Assembly: GCA_015472025.1 (NCBI GenBank)
Contig: BNHL01000001.1
Location: 4,638,001-4,702,000 of the forward strand
Direction: 5' to 3'
DNA length: 64,000 bases
Source of the DNA: Cytophagales bacterium WSM2-2
GTDB taxonomy: Bacteria > Bacteroidota > Bacteroidia > Cytophagales > Cyclobacteriaceae
The stretch's first letter is position 1. Each line of letters opens with the position of its first letter. Below are positions 16,698-24,727 of the stretch, piece by piece. The notes beneath the pieces were generated by a model. It did no database searches. It had not been told where the DNA came from and saw only the letters and a program-made list of their open reading frames with translations. Position numbers and translations under genes: made by a program.

Positions 16698-16705
16698 CAA
16701 GTATA
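16698..16705 (-). promoter_or_regulatory. -7-like promoter element before paralogue 2
   Basis: On the minus strand this reads TATACTTG, five of the six fixed positions of TAnnTTTG. Its centre is exactly 33 nt from the centre of the palindrome at 16728-16741, the same spacing as at 12010/12040. Transcription would run toward 16538. Confidence 0.45.
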
Positions 16706-16727
16706 GAGCAGGTGGAACTGACCTTTC

Positions 16728-16741
16728 TTGACTAAAGTCAA
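16728..16741. promoter_or_regulatory. Crp/Fnr-type palindrome (box 3)
   Basis: This is TTGAC-TAAA-GTCAA, identical to the core of box 1. It lies in the 312-nt gap between the EF-hand lipoprotein gene and paralogue 2 and faces paralogue 2. Nothing else of note was seen in that gap. Confidence 0.7.
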
Positions 16742-16850
16742 AAATTTGATTTTTTTTCTACGAGGAGCAGTCGAGCATTGTGACTCACTAGTGTAGTGTT
16801 ATTTGGTAGCCTGCTACTATTTATCTAAATACATTGTCATCCTTTAGTCC

Positions 16851-17381
16851 TTATCGATTCCTTTTCCAGCTGCTAAGTTCAGATTCGTCAACTGAACCAT
16901 CATTGTTGATATCACACACGTAAAACATGCCACCTGCCATTTCTTTTTCTGATACCCTTTTATCGCTGTTTTCATCCCACAATGAGCCGAAATTGGTCAC
17001 TCTGATATGCGAAATAAATTCGTCCGAACTCAAGGAGCCACTTGCATCGCTATCCCAGGCCCCAAAGCTTCCGTTAAACATCCCAAAAAAGAATAATTTT
17101 ATTTGCGCACTGAATTCTTCTGCAGAGATCGAATTACTCTGATCTCGGTCCATAGACTGAAAAGTTGCAGTAAATAGTTCAGGATAAGTAATTGAGCCCT
17201 TTCCGTGCCCCCATTTGTCAAAATAATTTAATGAGGAATAGGCTTCAACAAATTCCCTTCTCTTTATGAGTTTGTTCGAGTCTGAATCCCAATCTGAAAA
17301 AGTCAAGTAGCTCTTGGGAGTAGCGCAAGAAAATTGCAGCAAACAGACTCCAATAGTCGAGAGTAATCTAATGAGTTTCAT
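16851..17381 (-). CDS. EF-hand lipoprotein
   Basis: This 176-residue protein has a lipobox signal (LLSTIGVCLLQFSC, Cys at about 19). Up to six EF-hand-like loops follow: DWDSDSNKLIKRREF, a degenerate FDKWGHGKGSITYPE, DRDQSNSISAEEF, DSDASGSLSSDEF, DENSDKRVSEKEM and DINNDGSVDESEL. Four or five keep the acidic positions needed for Ca2+. The protein is probably anchored in a membrane and exposed to the periplasm or surface. Role unknown: calcium binding or signalling in the envelope. It stands alone, with 175 nt between its start and the end of the GH15 gene upstream on the same strand. Confidence 0.8.
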   Translation of the reverse strand: MKLIRLLSTIGVCLLQFSCATPKSYLTFSDWDSDSNKLIKRREFVEAYSSLNYFDKWGHGKGSITYPELFTATFQSMDRDQSNSISAEEFSAQIKLFFFGMFNGSFGAWDSDASGSLSSDEFISHIRVTNFGSLWDENSDKRVSEKEMAGGMFYVCDINNDGSVDESELSSWKRNR

Positions 17382-17556
17382 AATTTTTTATTTTAAGTGT
17401 TAGATATTTATAAAACCATAATTCCTATGCAGAAATTATATATGCTCTTCTGTGCCATTGATTATAAACTCTGATGCGAAAAATGTAGGTCCTAGCATGA
17501 AGGTTTATTTTACATGATGCCATCCCCAACACGCGAGAAAAATAAAGGCGCACTAG

Positions 17557-19329
17557 TTAAAAAAACATCGGCACATCTAGTTTCCTGGCTATGCGGAATG
17601 CGGTGTTCATGAGTCCTACGTGACTGTAAGTCTGAGGAACGTTGCCCCATTGGCTACCGTCATTGCCTACGTCCTCACTGAAAATTCCGAGGTGGTTTGA
17701 AAAATGTACCAGCCTGTCGAGTGCTTCGCAAGCCTCCTTAACGCGTCCTACACATGCAAGAGCTTCGGCATACCAGAAGGCGCATACTAAAAATGTTGAT
17801 TGAGGTATGCCGAAATCATCTTCGTGTCTATATCTATAGAACAATTTCTTATCAGTCATCAGTTCTTTCTCCAAGGCATCAAGATGCTTCCTTGCTTTGC
17901 TTGAAGTGGGGTCTAAGTAGTTCATGGTAATAAGCTGCAGGCTACTGGCATCCAGGTTAGCTGACCCTATTGCATGAGTATAGACACAGCGCACGGGATC
18001 GTAGCAGCGCTCGATTTGTTCCACTGCAAGTGCTTCTATTTTTGTTGCCTTGCTCTCCAAAGAATCGTCCCCGAGATCCTTTCCGATTTTCGCAGCAGCT
18101 TTGCTTCCCGCCCAGTGAAAAAGAAAAGTATAACAATGTTGTTGCTGTTTATTCCGGAATTCCCAAAGGCCTGCATCCGGCTGGTTCATTGTTGCGGCAA
18201 TTTTATCAAGCAGAAAGTGAATAAGTGGTAGTGACTTGCTTCTTGTTCGCATCACCAGCCTTTGATCGGTGTAAAGGGGTTGAAGGCTAACCAGCACTTG
18301 TCCGTATACGTCATTCTGAATATGTGTGTATGCCTCATTACCAATGCGAACCGGCCCGTTGTCTAAGTAACCACTCAGGTTAAGCTCTCTTTCCGCAATC
18401 TTGCGCTCACCGATAATTGAATAAAGTGGCTGAATTCTTTCGGACTCCTGGTTAATAATATTTTCTATGTAGTGAAAATATTTTTCAAGCTCCTCAAAGT
18501 GTCCAAGGCTATTCAAAGCTTTTAACGTGTAGAATGCATCCCGCATCCAACAATACCTATAATCCCAATTCCTTCCGCTGCCGGGATGCTCCGGCAGGCT
18601 TGTACTTCCTGATGCAATAATTCCTCCGGTATCTTCATACTGATGAAGTTTTAGCACCAATGCTGACCTGAGTATTTCCTTTTGGTAGATATTAGGAATG
18701 GAGGTAGTCTTCACCCAATCATTCCAGTACGATCTTGTTTTCTTTTGAAAAAATTCAGCGGTTTCTTCGATCGGTCCCTCCAGTGGCAGTCCGTAAGTAA
18801 AAATAAGGTAGCTTGTCTCCGAAAGAACGAATGGCAGATTTCCCTGAATAATTGAAAGCGGGATATTCGTGGTAAGTCTTACTTGTGCTTCTGAATTTGT
18901 GTACCTGATGTGATTGCTACCTGAAATTTCCTCAGACGCAACTTCTCCATACTTGCTTACGGGGTTGCATTTAATTTTAATAGAGGGCCGACCATCGATA
19001 GGTTCAATTTTCCGGATGAGCATAGTTGGTTTGAAGTACCTGTTGTTTTGTTCGAACCGGGGAGCAAAGTCAATCACTCGGAATTTTCCGTCACTGGTGC
19101 TGAATTCTGTGCTCAGCATATTTGTATTCTCAAGATAATATTGCTTGCTGCTATACGCATCTGAAGCTGGCTTTACGTAAAAGCTGCCGCCTTTATTTTT
19201 ATCAATCAGGGAACCAAAGATAAAACTGCTGTCGAACCTAGGCATGCACATCCAAACTACATTTCCATCCGTATCGATGTAAGCCAGGTAAGCACAGTTG
19301 CCAATAATTCCAAAATTGTACTTATGCAT
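17557..19329 (-). CDS. Glycoside hydrolase family 15 (glucoamylase/trehalase-like)
   Basis: This 590-residue cytosolic enzyme has no signal peptide. It starts with the beta-sandwich typical of bacterial GH15 proteins (GIIGNCAYLAYIDTDGNVVW, then MPRFDSSFIFG). The (alpha/alpha)6 barrel follows, with the family hallmark GSGRNWDYRYCWMRDA near residue 255 and a C-terminal SEDVGNDGSQWGN near 546. The full length is normal for the family. Substrates in the family are alpha-glucans and, in some bacteria, trehalose. With otsA/otsB close by, trehalose turnover is a fair inference but not shown by the sequence. The start is 5 nt after the stop of the Crp/Fnr gene, so the two form an operon. Confidence 0.88.
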   Translation of the reverse strand: MHKYNFGIIGNCAYLAYIDTDGNVVWMCMPRFDSSFIFGSLIDKNKGGSFYVKPASDAYSSKQYYLENTNMLSTEFSTSDGKFRVIDFAPRFEQNNRYFKPTMLIRKIEPIDGRPSIKIKCNPVSKYGEVASEEISGSNHIRYTNSEAQVRLTTNIPLSIIQGNLPFVLSETSYLIFTYGLPLEGPIEETAEFFQKKTRSYWNDWVKTTSIPNIYQKEILRSALVLKLHQYEDTGGIIASGSTSLPEHPGSGRNWDYRYCWMRDAFYTLKALNSLGHFEELEKYFHYIENIINQESERIQPLYSIIGERKIAERELNLSGYLDNGPVRIGNEAYTHIQNDVYGQVLVSLQPLYTDQRLVMRTRSKSLPLIHFLLDKIAATMNQPDAGLWEFRNKQQQHCYTFLFHWAGSKAAAKIGKDLGDDSLESKATKIEALAVEQIERCYDPVRCVYTHAIGSANLDASSLQLITMNYLDPTSSKARKHLDALEKELMTDKKLFYRYRHEDDFGIPQSTFLVCAFWYAEALACVGRVKEACEALDRLVHFSNHLGIFSEDVGNDGSQWGNVPQTYSHVGLMNTAFRIARKLDVPMFF

Positions 19330-19334
19330 TCCGT

Positions 19335-20063
19335 TTAATCAATTAGTTCCAAAAGCTTCGGTATATTCCTGATCTGGATTTTTCTTCCTCTGGTAACGAT
19401 AATCTTTTCAGCCTTCCATTTGCCAAGGGTGCGCGACAATGTTTCAATGGACGTGCCTGAAAATGAAGCCAGGTCTTTTCTGGATAAGGCGATTTCATGG
19501 TGACTCGAATGTTTTGCTCGCTTGTACTTCTCCGACAGGATCAGCAGAGCTAAAGCAAGTCTTTCTTTAACTGAATATTGGGCGAACGTAGTTATATAGT
19601 TTATCCAAACCGAAAATTCAGAACTCAAATTTTTTAACAGTTGATGCGCCAGTTTTGTTGATCGTTCGAGAAGTTCCTGAAAACGGGCGCGTGGCATCAA
19701 CAGAACTATCGAGTCCTCGAGTGTTCTTGCAGACACTGGATGCTTTTCGTTGCATAAGATTGGACGATAACCGAAAATATCTCCTGGTTCATAGATGTAA
19801 ACGATCTGCTCGATTCCATCAGATGTCGTTTGGTATATTTTTACCTTTCCTTTCTTGAGGATGAATACTCGGTTGGGAAAGGAGCCTTCTCTAAACAATT
19901 CATAGTTCGATTTAACTCGCTTTTCTTTTGTATTGGCCAATATCCACTTAATGTCATTAGAGGGCAATGACTTCATGATGGGCATTCCGTTGAAATGATA
20001 TTTTGCTATTTTCATGCTGATGGCGTCTAACATAGGATATTTGTTTGTTATGAAATTTGACAT
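19335..20063 (-). CDS. Crp/Fnr-family transcription regulator
   Basis: This 242-residue protein has a cyclic-nucleotide-binding-type beta-roll (about 35-135, with GSFPNRVFILKKGKVKIYQ and YEPGDIFGY), a dimer helix and a winged helix-turn-helix (about 190-235). The recognition helix contains ETLSR at 207-211, the E-x-x-S-R arrangement used by Fnr to read TTGAT half-sites. There is a single cysteine (C104), so it cannot hold an Fnr-type 4Fe-4S cluster; its signal is unknown. The loop also lacks the full phosphate-binding motif for cAMP as far as I can see. A perfect TTGAC-N4-GTCAA box lies 70 nt (centre) before the start, and TAAATTTG lies 5 nt before the ATG. Autoregulation and control of the other boxes are likely. 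Confidence 0.9.
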   Translation of the reverse strand: MSNFITNKYPMLDAISMKIAKYHFNGMPIMKSLPSNDIKWILANTKEKRVKSNYELFREGSFPNRVFILKKGKVKIYQTTSDGIEQIVYIYEPGDIFGYRPILCNEKHPVSARTLEDSIVLLMPRARFQELLERSTKLAHQLLKNLSSEFSVWINYITTFAQYSVKERLALALLILSEKYKRAKHSSHHEIALSRKDLASFSGTSIETLSRTLGKWKAEKIIVTRGRKIQIRNIPKLLELID

Positions 20064-20126
20064 TAATCAAATTTAGAGATAAGAGACAGTAGATCAGGTT
20101 GAAAGAAGATTACTTTTTTCTAAAAT

Positions 20127-20140
20127 TTGACTTTAGTCAA
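20127..20140. promoter_or_regulatory. Crp/Fnr-type palindrome (box 4)
   Basis: This is TTGAC-TTTA-GTCAA, the reverse complement of boxes 1 and 3. It lies between the Crp/Fnr gene (minus) and a small plus-strand ORF at 20245 and could serve either. On the plus side a weak TAATTTAT lies about 34 nt away. On the minus side TAAATTTG at 20075-20068 would place the box near -70. Confidence 0.7.
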
Positions 20141-20244
20141 GTTTTGCGCCCCTAATTGGCTTTTAATTTATGAATAGGATCACCTCATCAGCGATCTGAT
20201 AGTATCGTGATCCTAGAAAGAAAAGCTAAAGATAAATTAGAATC

Positions 20245-20355
20245 ATGCAGCGTTTAACTCGAACCCTATTGATGAGGGTAATTTCCTTAATCATCTACGG
20301 AGTGATGCTTTGTTTTTTTATGCTGATACTACTCCATCTCATGTTTGGCCCCTGA
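20245..20355 (+). CDS. Small single-span membrane protein
   Basis: This 36-residue ORF begins MQRLTRTLLMRVISL, continues as a long hydrophobic helix (IIYGVMLCFFMLILLHLMF) and ends GP. Basic residues at the N-terminus and one helix suggest a membrane peptide with its N-terminus inside. It lies 105 nt downstream of box 4, in the same relation to a palindrome as the small ORFs near 11.8 kb. Expression is plausible but unproven. A chance ORF is the alternative. Confidence 0.4.
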   Translation: MQRLTRTLLMRVISLIIYGVMLCFFMLILLHLMFGP

Positions 20356-20500
20356 TGTCCTTGATCCAATTAGTGTCGTACGCACTGAGCGCACAATACT
20401 TATTTTAGCGTTCTCAAAAATCGAATCCCACGTAGGTAAATTTATCCAGATTTCAGCATATGATATTGGATAAAATTCTTTACACTTTATTTTCGGTCAT

Positions 20501-20514
20501 TTGACTTTAGTCAA
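20501..20514. promoter_or_regulatory. Crp/Fnr-type palindrome (box 5, otsA promoter)
   Basis: This is TTGAC-TTTA-GTCAA, identical to box 4. It lies 55 nt (centre) before the otsA ATG. A -7-like TATTTTG is centred about 33 nt downstream, which would put the box at about -41, the class II activator position. Confidence 0.72.
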
Positions 20515-20537
20515 ATTTTTGCTTGCCTTCCTAAGCT

Positions 20538-20544
20538 TATTTTG
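20538..20544 (+). promoter_or_regulatory. -7-like promoter element of otsA
   Basis: This reads TATTTTG, one base shorter than the TAnnTTTG consensus, centred about 33 nt after the centre of box 5 and 19 nt before the otsA start codon. Assigned by spacing and similarity only. Confidence 0.4.
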
Positions 20545-20562
20545 CAGTAAATAGAAACTGTG

Positions 20563-22017
20563 ATGGTGAGTAAAAAATTAATTATTGTCTCGTACAGGCT
20601 GCCTCACAGGCTAAGCGTAGTGAATGGGAAGCTAGCGGCTACTCCAAGCTCGGGCGGACTCGCAACGGCCCTCAATTCTTTTCTGCAAAGCGAGAATAAA
20701 TCGGAGCAGGAGTTTGAATCATTTCACTGGGTAGGTGTTGCAGATATTTCAAAAAAGAAATTTGATCGTGCTTCATCAACACAACAGCTGATCAAAAACG
20801 ATCTTGTGCTTCACCCTATATTTTTAGATGGTCGCTACAATGATCTATTTTATAACGGCTTTTGTAATGCAGTGCTCTGGCCATTGTTCCATTACTTTCC
20901 ATCTTATGTGATCTACGACCAGCATTTCTTTAATGCCTATGAAGCGGCCAATATGATTCTGGCCGAACAGATAGCAGAGATGTATACACCGGGGGATGTA
21001 ATCTGGATTCATGACTACCATTTCATGCTTCTTCCGATGCTGTTGCGAAGAAGATTGCCGGAGGCGACCATCGGTTTTTTTCTGCACATCCCTTTCCCGT
21101 CATTCGAGCTATTCAGGATACTACCAAAGACGTGGCGATTGGAAATTCTCGATGGCTTGCTAGGAGCCGATGTGGTTGGGTTTCATACGACAGACTATGT
21201 TCACCACTTTAATGAATCAGTGCTTCGGATGCTGGGCAAACAAGTACACAAAAACGGAATATTGCAGATCGATGGGAGGGAAGTACTTGTAAAAGACTTT
21301 CCCATCAGCATTGACTATGCTAAATTTCAAGATACCTGCAATCTCCCGATCGTCAAACGGGAAGTAAAGAAAATCAGGAACCGATTTGGCAACTGCAAGC
21401 TAATACTCTCAGTCGACCGACTTGACTATACCAAAGCAATCATTAACCGACTCGAGAGTTTTGAGTTATTCCTGACACAAAATCCGGACTACAAAGAAAA
21501 AGTCGCCTATCTTCTTTTACTTGTACCCACCCGTGATGGTGTACTCAAGTATAAAGAGAATAAAAAGGAAGTTGAGATGCTGATTAGTAGAATCAATGGT
21601 ATACATGGTTCACTTTCTTGGACTCCAATTATTTATCAGTACAGATCCGTTGATTTCAGGAAACTTGTCACCATGTACAGCGCATCTGACGTGGCACTCG
21701 TTGTTCCCGTTCGTGATGGCATGAACCTCGTGGCCAAGGAATACGTTGCCTCACGAACAGGATCAAGCGGTGTTCTTATACTTAGCGAGACAGCCGGGTG
21801 TGCAAATGAATTGAAGGACACTATTCTGGTCAACCCCAATGATCGACACGAGGTTGCCGACTCTATCCGACAAGCACTACTTCAGCCGTTGAGCGAGCAA
21901 AAAATCAGAATTAAAAAAATGCAAAACCATTTGAAGCGATATGATATTCACCAATGGGCTACGGAGTTCATGGGAAAGCTTTCGAATCGGCACCTAGAAC
22001 TCATAACGGAACGATAA
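20563..22017 (+). CDS. otsA: Trehalose-6-phosphate synthase
   Basis: This 484-residue cytosolic GT20 glycosyltransferase condenses UDP-glucose (or another NDP-glucose) with glucose-6-phosphate. Visible family signatures are TPSSGGLATAL near residue 28, WIHDYHFMLLP near 150, the LHIPFPSFELFR stretch near 175, GADVVGFHTTDY near 205, SVDRLDYTKAI near 288 and VPVRDGMNLVAKEYV near 383. The ATG follows a GTG that the frame also allows; I use the ATG. otsB starts 4 nt after the stop, so the pair is an operon making trehalose. A Crp/Fnr-type box lies at the promoter. The length is normal. Confidence 0.95.
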   Translation: MVSKKLIIVSYRLPHRLSVVNGKLAATPSSGGLATALNSFLQSENKSEQEFESFHWVGVADISKKKFDRASSTQQLIKNDLVLHPIFLDGRYNDLFYNGFCNAVLWPLFHYFPSYVIYDQHFFNAYEAANMILAEQIAEMYTPGDVIWIHDYHFMLLPMLLRRRLPEATIGFFLHIPFPSFELFRILPKTWRLEILDGLLGADVVGFHTTDYVHHFNESVLRMLGKQVHKNGILQIDGREVLVKDFPISIDYAKFQDTCNLPIVKREVKKIRNRFGNCKLILSVDRLDYTKAIINRLESFELFLTQNPDYKEKVAYLLLLVPTRDGVLKYKENKKEVEMLISRINGIHGSLSWTPIIYQYRSVDFRKLVTMYSASDVALVVPVRDGMNLVAKEYVASRTGSSGVLILSETAGCANELKDTILVNPNDRHEVADSIRQALLQPLSEQKIRIKKMQNHLKRYDIHQWATEFMGKLSNRHLELITER

Positions 22018-22021
22018 TATT

Positions 22022-22795
22022 ATGCAAAACATCATCCATCACCTCTCTCAAATGTTGGCAACTTACGCCCAGGCTACTAAACGGATTTTCTTTATTGACT
22101 ATGACGGTACACTGGCTCCGCTTCAACTGGATCCAAAATTGGCGATTCCAACTAGACGAATGAAGGAATCTCTACTTGAGCTTACCAAGGATAGTTTCAA
22201 TCATATTGTTATTATCAGTGGCAGAGAAAAAGAAACACTGGATGCTTGGTTAGGCGACCTGCCCGTTACTCTGGTAGCAGAACACGGAGGCTTTCTTAAA
22301 GATTGTGGAAACGACTGGAACCCCCTGTTTGATATTTCTACCCAATGGATGAACTGGGTGCTACCTCCATTGCAGGCATTGACCTTTAATTACGAGGGTA
22401 CTTTTATTGAAAAGAAGTATTACTCGGTGGCGTGGCATTACCGGGGAGTAACCGAAAATATTTCGGAACACGACATAAAGGAAATTACAAATGCTTTTTC
22501 TTCACTTACCATGAAAGACGAATTTGTAATCTACAATGAAGATTGCACTTTGGAGTTTCGTACCTCAGGCATAGATAAAGGAAAAGTTGCAGCTTTATAT
22601 ATGCAGAATGATAAATATGATTTCGTTTTGGCAATAGGTGATGGTAAAACAGATGAGGATATTTTCAAGGCTATCGGAAAAAATCACTATACTATAAAAG
22701 TAGGGGATCATGAAGAATCAAATGCTAACTTTTACCTGGAGAAACAGAGTGACACGCTCATCGTATTTAATTCTTTAAGTTTGGAAATTAAATAA
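22022..22795 (+). CDS. otsB: Trehalose-6-phosphate phosphatase
   Basis: This 257-residue HAD-superfamily phosphatase converts trehalose-6-phosphate to trehalose. Motif I is FFIDYDGTLAPL near residue 22, with the nucleophile Asp and the general-acid Asp. Motif II is VIISGRE near 64. Motif IV is AIGDGKTDEDIF near 204. The KG-containing IDKGKVAALY precedes motif IV, as usual. It is coupled to otsA with a 4-nt gap. Trehalose serves as an osmoprotectant and desiccation or cold protectant, in line with the antiporter and chloride channel nearby. Confidence 0.95.
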   Translation: MQNIIHHLSQMLATYAQATKRIFFIDYDGTLAPLQLDPKLAIPTRRMKESLLELTKDSFNHIVIISGREKETLDAWLGDLPVTLVAEHGGFLKDCGNDWNPLFDISTQWMNWVLPPLQALTFNYEGTFIEKKYYSVAWHYRGVTENISEHDIKEITNAFSSLTMKDEFVIYNEDCTLEFRTSGIDKGKVAALYMQNDKYDFVLAIGDGKTDEDIFKAIGKNHYTIKVGDHEESNANFYLEKQSDTLIVFNSLSLEIK

Positions 22796-22855
22796 ATACC
22801 TGACAAGCTAGTTTGTTCGTTAAAGAATCGCACTTATTTAAATTAGCCTTCAGGA

Positions 22856-24643
22856 ATGAGATCAGAGGTCAAGACAAAATCCATTGAACTGTTCAAAGTA
22901 GCTCCAGCCTGGCTACACAGTAAATTATCCAACAAGCAATTTTTAATTATTGGCGCAGTTGTTGTAGGGCTTTGGGCCGGACTCACAGCTGTATTACTAA
23001 AAGTATCGGTTCACTATCTGCAGGAGGTACTAAGGCCTATGAACCAAAATTATCATTGGGTATTTTTTGTTTCACCGGGCGTTGGCATTTTAGGGACATA
23101 TCTTTTCATTCGTCTCGTATTAAATGGTGATTTGGCGAGAGGAACATCGCATGTCTTGTTAGCCATCGCAAAAAAGTCTTCTTTTCTTCCCCGGCATGAA
23201 ATCTACAGTCACGCTACAACCAGTGCGCTAACGGTGGGTTTTGGTGGATCGGCCGGATTGGAGTCACCTATCGTACAAACAGGTTCGGCTATCGGTTCTG
23301 CTTTCGCTTCATTTTTTCCGATTGGATATCGAGATCGCACCTTGCTATTGGCATGTGGGGCATCTGCTGGAATTGCAACTGCATTCAATGCACCAATTGC
23401 CGGTGTCCTTTTTGCATTGGAAGTATTGTTGGTGGATGTCAGTATTTCAGCCTTCATTCCATTGCTAATAGCGGGAGCAACCGGTGCTCTTTGCTCTAAA
23501 ATAATCCTTGAGGAAGGTATATTGCTTTCGTTCAGGCAAGTCAGCAAATTCAATTACCATAATGTCCCTTATTATATTTTACTGGGACTCATCTGCGGGT
23601 TGTTCTCCGTATTTTATCTAAAAGCATTTATAAAAACCGAGAGGTCCTTTGACAAAGCCATGAAAAAGGGAGGTTATGTGCGCCTTATCGTAGGTTGTCT
23701 TTTACTTGGTGGCTTGATTTTTTTGCTTCCAGCATTGTTCGGTGAAGGGTACTCATCGATTACGGCATTGGCACTGTTTAAACCTCACCAACTTTTTGGT
23801 GGAAGCCCTCTGAACCATTTCTTTTTACAAAATCAGTTGACCCTGGGATTGGGAGTACTTCTGGTGGCCTTAATAAAAGTCTTTGCGGTTTCATTTACAT
23901 TGAACGCTGGTGGTAACGGCGGCAATTTTGCACCGGCACTGCTGGTTGGAGCGTGTCTGGGCTTTGCGTTTTCATTTCTTTTAAACGCCTCCGGGTTAAC
24001 TCACCTCCCAACCTCCAATTTTTGCCTGGTAGCAATGGCTGGTATACTTGCAGGTATTTTTCACTCTCCGCTCACTGGTGTCTTTCTAATTGCAGAAATT
24101 ACCGGAGGCTATGATCTGATTATTCCACTCATGATCGTTGCCGCTCTTAGTACGGCAATATCAAAGTATATGAACCCTCACTCGCTCGATGAAGAAAAGC
24201 TAAAACAAAACAATGTGGGCATTTCATTCGACAAGGATACACACATTCTTTCTGAACTTTCGCTGAGCGGCATTGTGGAAAAAGATTTTGTAGAAGTACC
24301 CTTGCATGCTCGCCTGAGAACTTTGATAAATGCAATTGCTGATTCCAGGAGAAATATTTTCCCGGTAGTTGATGCAGTGGGCAAGTTGGAAGGAATAATA
24401 ACCTTGGAAGATATCCGCGAGATTATGTTCAATACTTCTCTTTACGATACTGTTTTAGTGAACCAGCTCATGCAAAAGCCATCAGTGACTGTTAGTCTTG
24501 ACGATGATATGAGTGTGGTCATGGAAAAATTCGATAAGACCGGTGCATGGAATATTCCCGTAGTCAATGACGGGAAGTATATTGGATTCATTTCAAAGTC
24601 GAGTGTATTTTCCAATTATCGTAACCGTTTAAGAAATTACTAA
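22856..24643 (+). CDS. ClC-family chloride channel/transporter with CBS pair
   Basis: This 595-residue inner-membrane protein has the ClC core over residues about 25-440. The ion-binding loops are visible: GFGGSAGLESPIVQ near 125, with the gating Glu kept in a GLESP variant of the usual GREGP, and NAGGNGGNFAPALLVGA near 345. Two C-terminal CBS domains follow (about 465-590, for example RRNIFPVVDAVGKLEGII and AWNIPVVNDGKYIGFI), which regulate many ClC proteins by nucleotide binding. It lies 60 nt after otsB, possibly in the same transcript, and would move Cl- (with H+ if an antiporter) during osmotic or acid stress. Confidence 0.92.
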   Translation: MRSEVKTKSIELFKVAPAWLHSKLSNKQFLIIGAVVVGLWAGLTAVLLKVSVHYLQEVLRPMNQNYHWVFFVSPGVGILGTYLFIRLVLNGDLARGTSHVLLAIAKKSSFLPRHEIYSHATTSALTVGFGGSAGLESPIVQTGSAIGSAFASFFPIGYRDRTLLLACGASAGIATAFNAPIAGVLFALEVLLVDVSISAFIPLLIAGATGALCSKIILEEGILLSFRQVSKFNYHNVPYYILLGLICGLFSVFYLKAFIKTERSFDKAMKKGGYVRLIVGCLLLGGLIFLLPALFGEGYSSITALALFKPHQLFGGSPLNHFFLQNQLTLGLGVLLVALIKVFAVSFTLNAGGNGGNFAPALLVGACLGFAFSFLLNASGLTHLPTSNFCLVAMAGILAGIFHSPLTGVFLIAEITGGYDLIIPLMIVAALSTAISKYMNPHSLDEEKLKQNNVGISFDKDTHILSELSLSGIVEKDFVEVPLHARLRTLINAIADSRRNIFPVVDAVGKLEGIITLEDIREIMFNTSLYDTVLVNQLMQKPSVTVSLDDDMSVVMEKFDKTGAWNIPVVNDGKYIGFISKSSVFSNYRNRLRNY

Positions 24644-24727
24644 CCACTCCCAAGGAACGAATCCCTCTGCATTAACTACTGCTCTTCAAAATTATTGTGG
24701 CGACTATAATTTGTCGTTAACCTTAAT

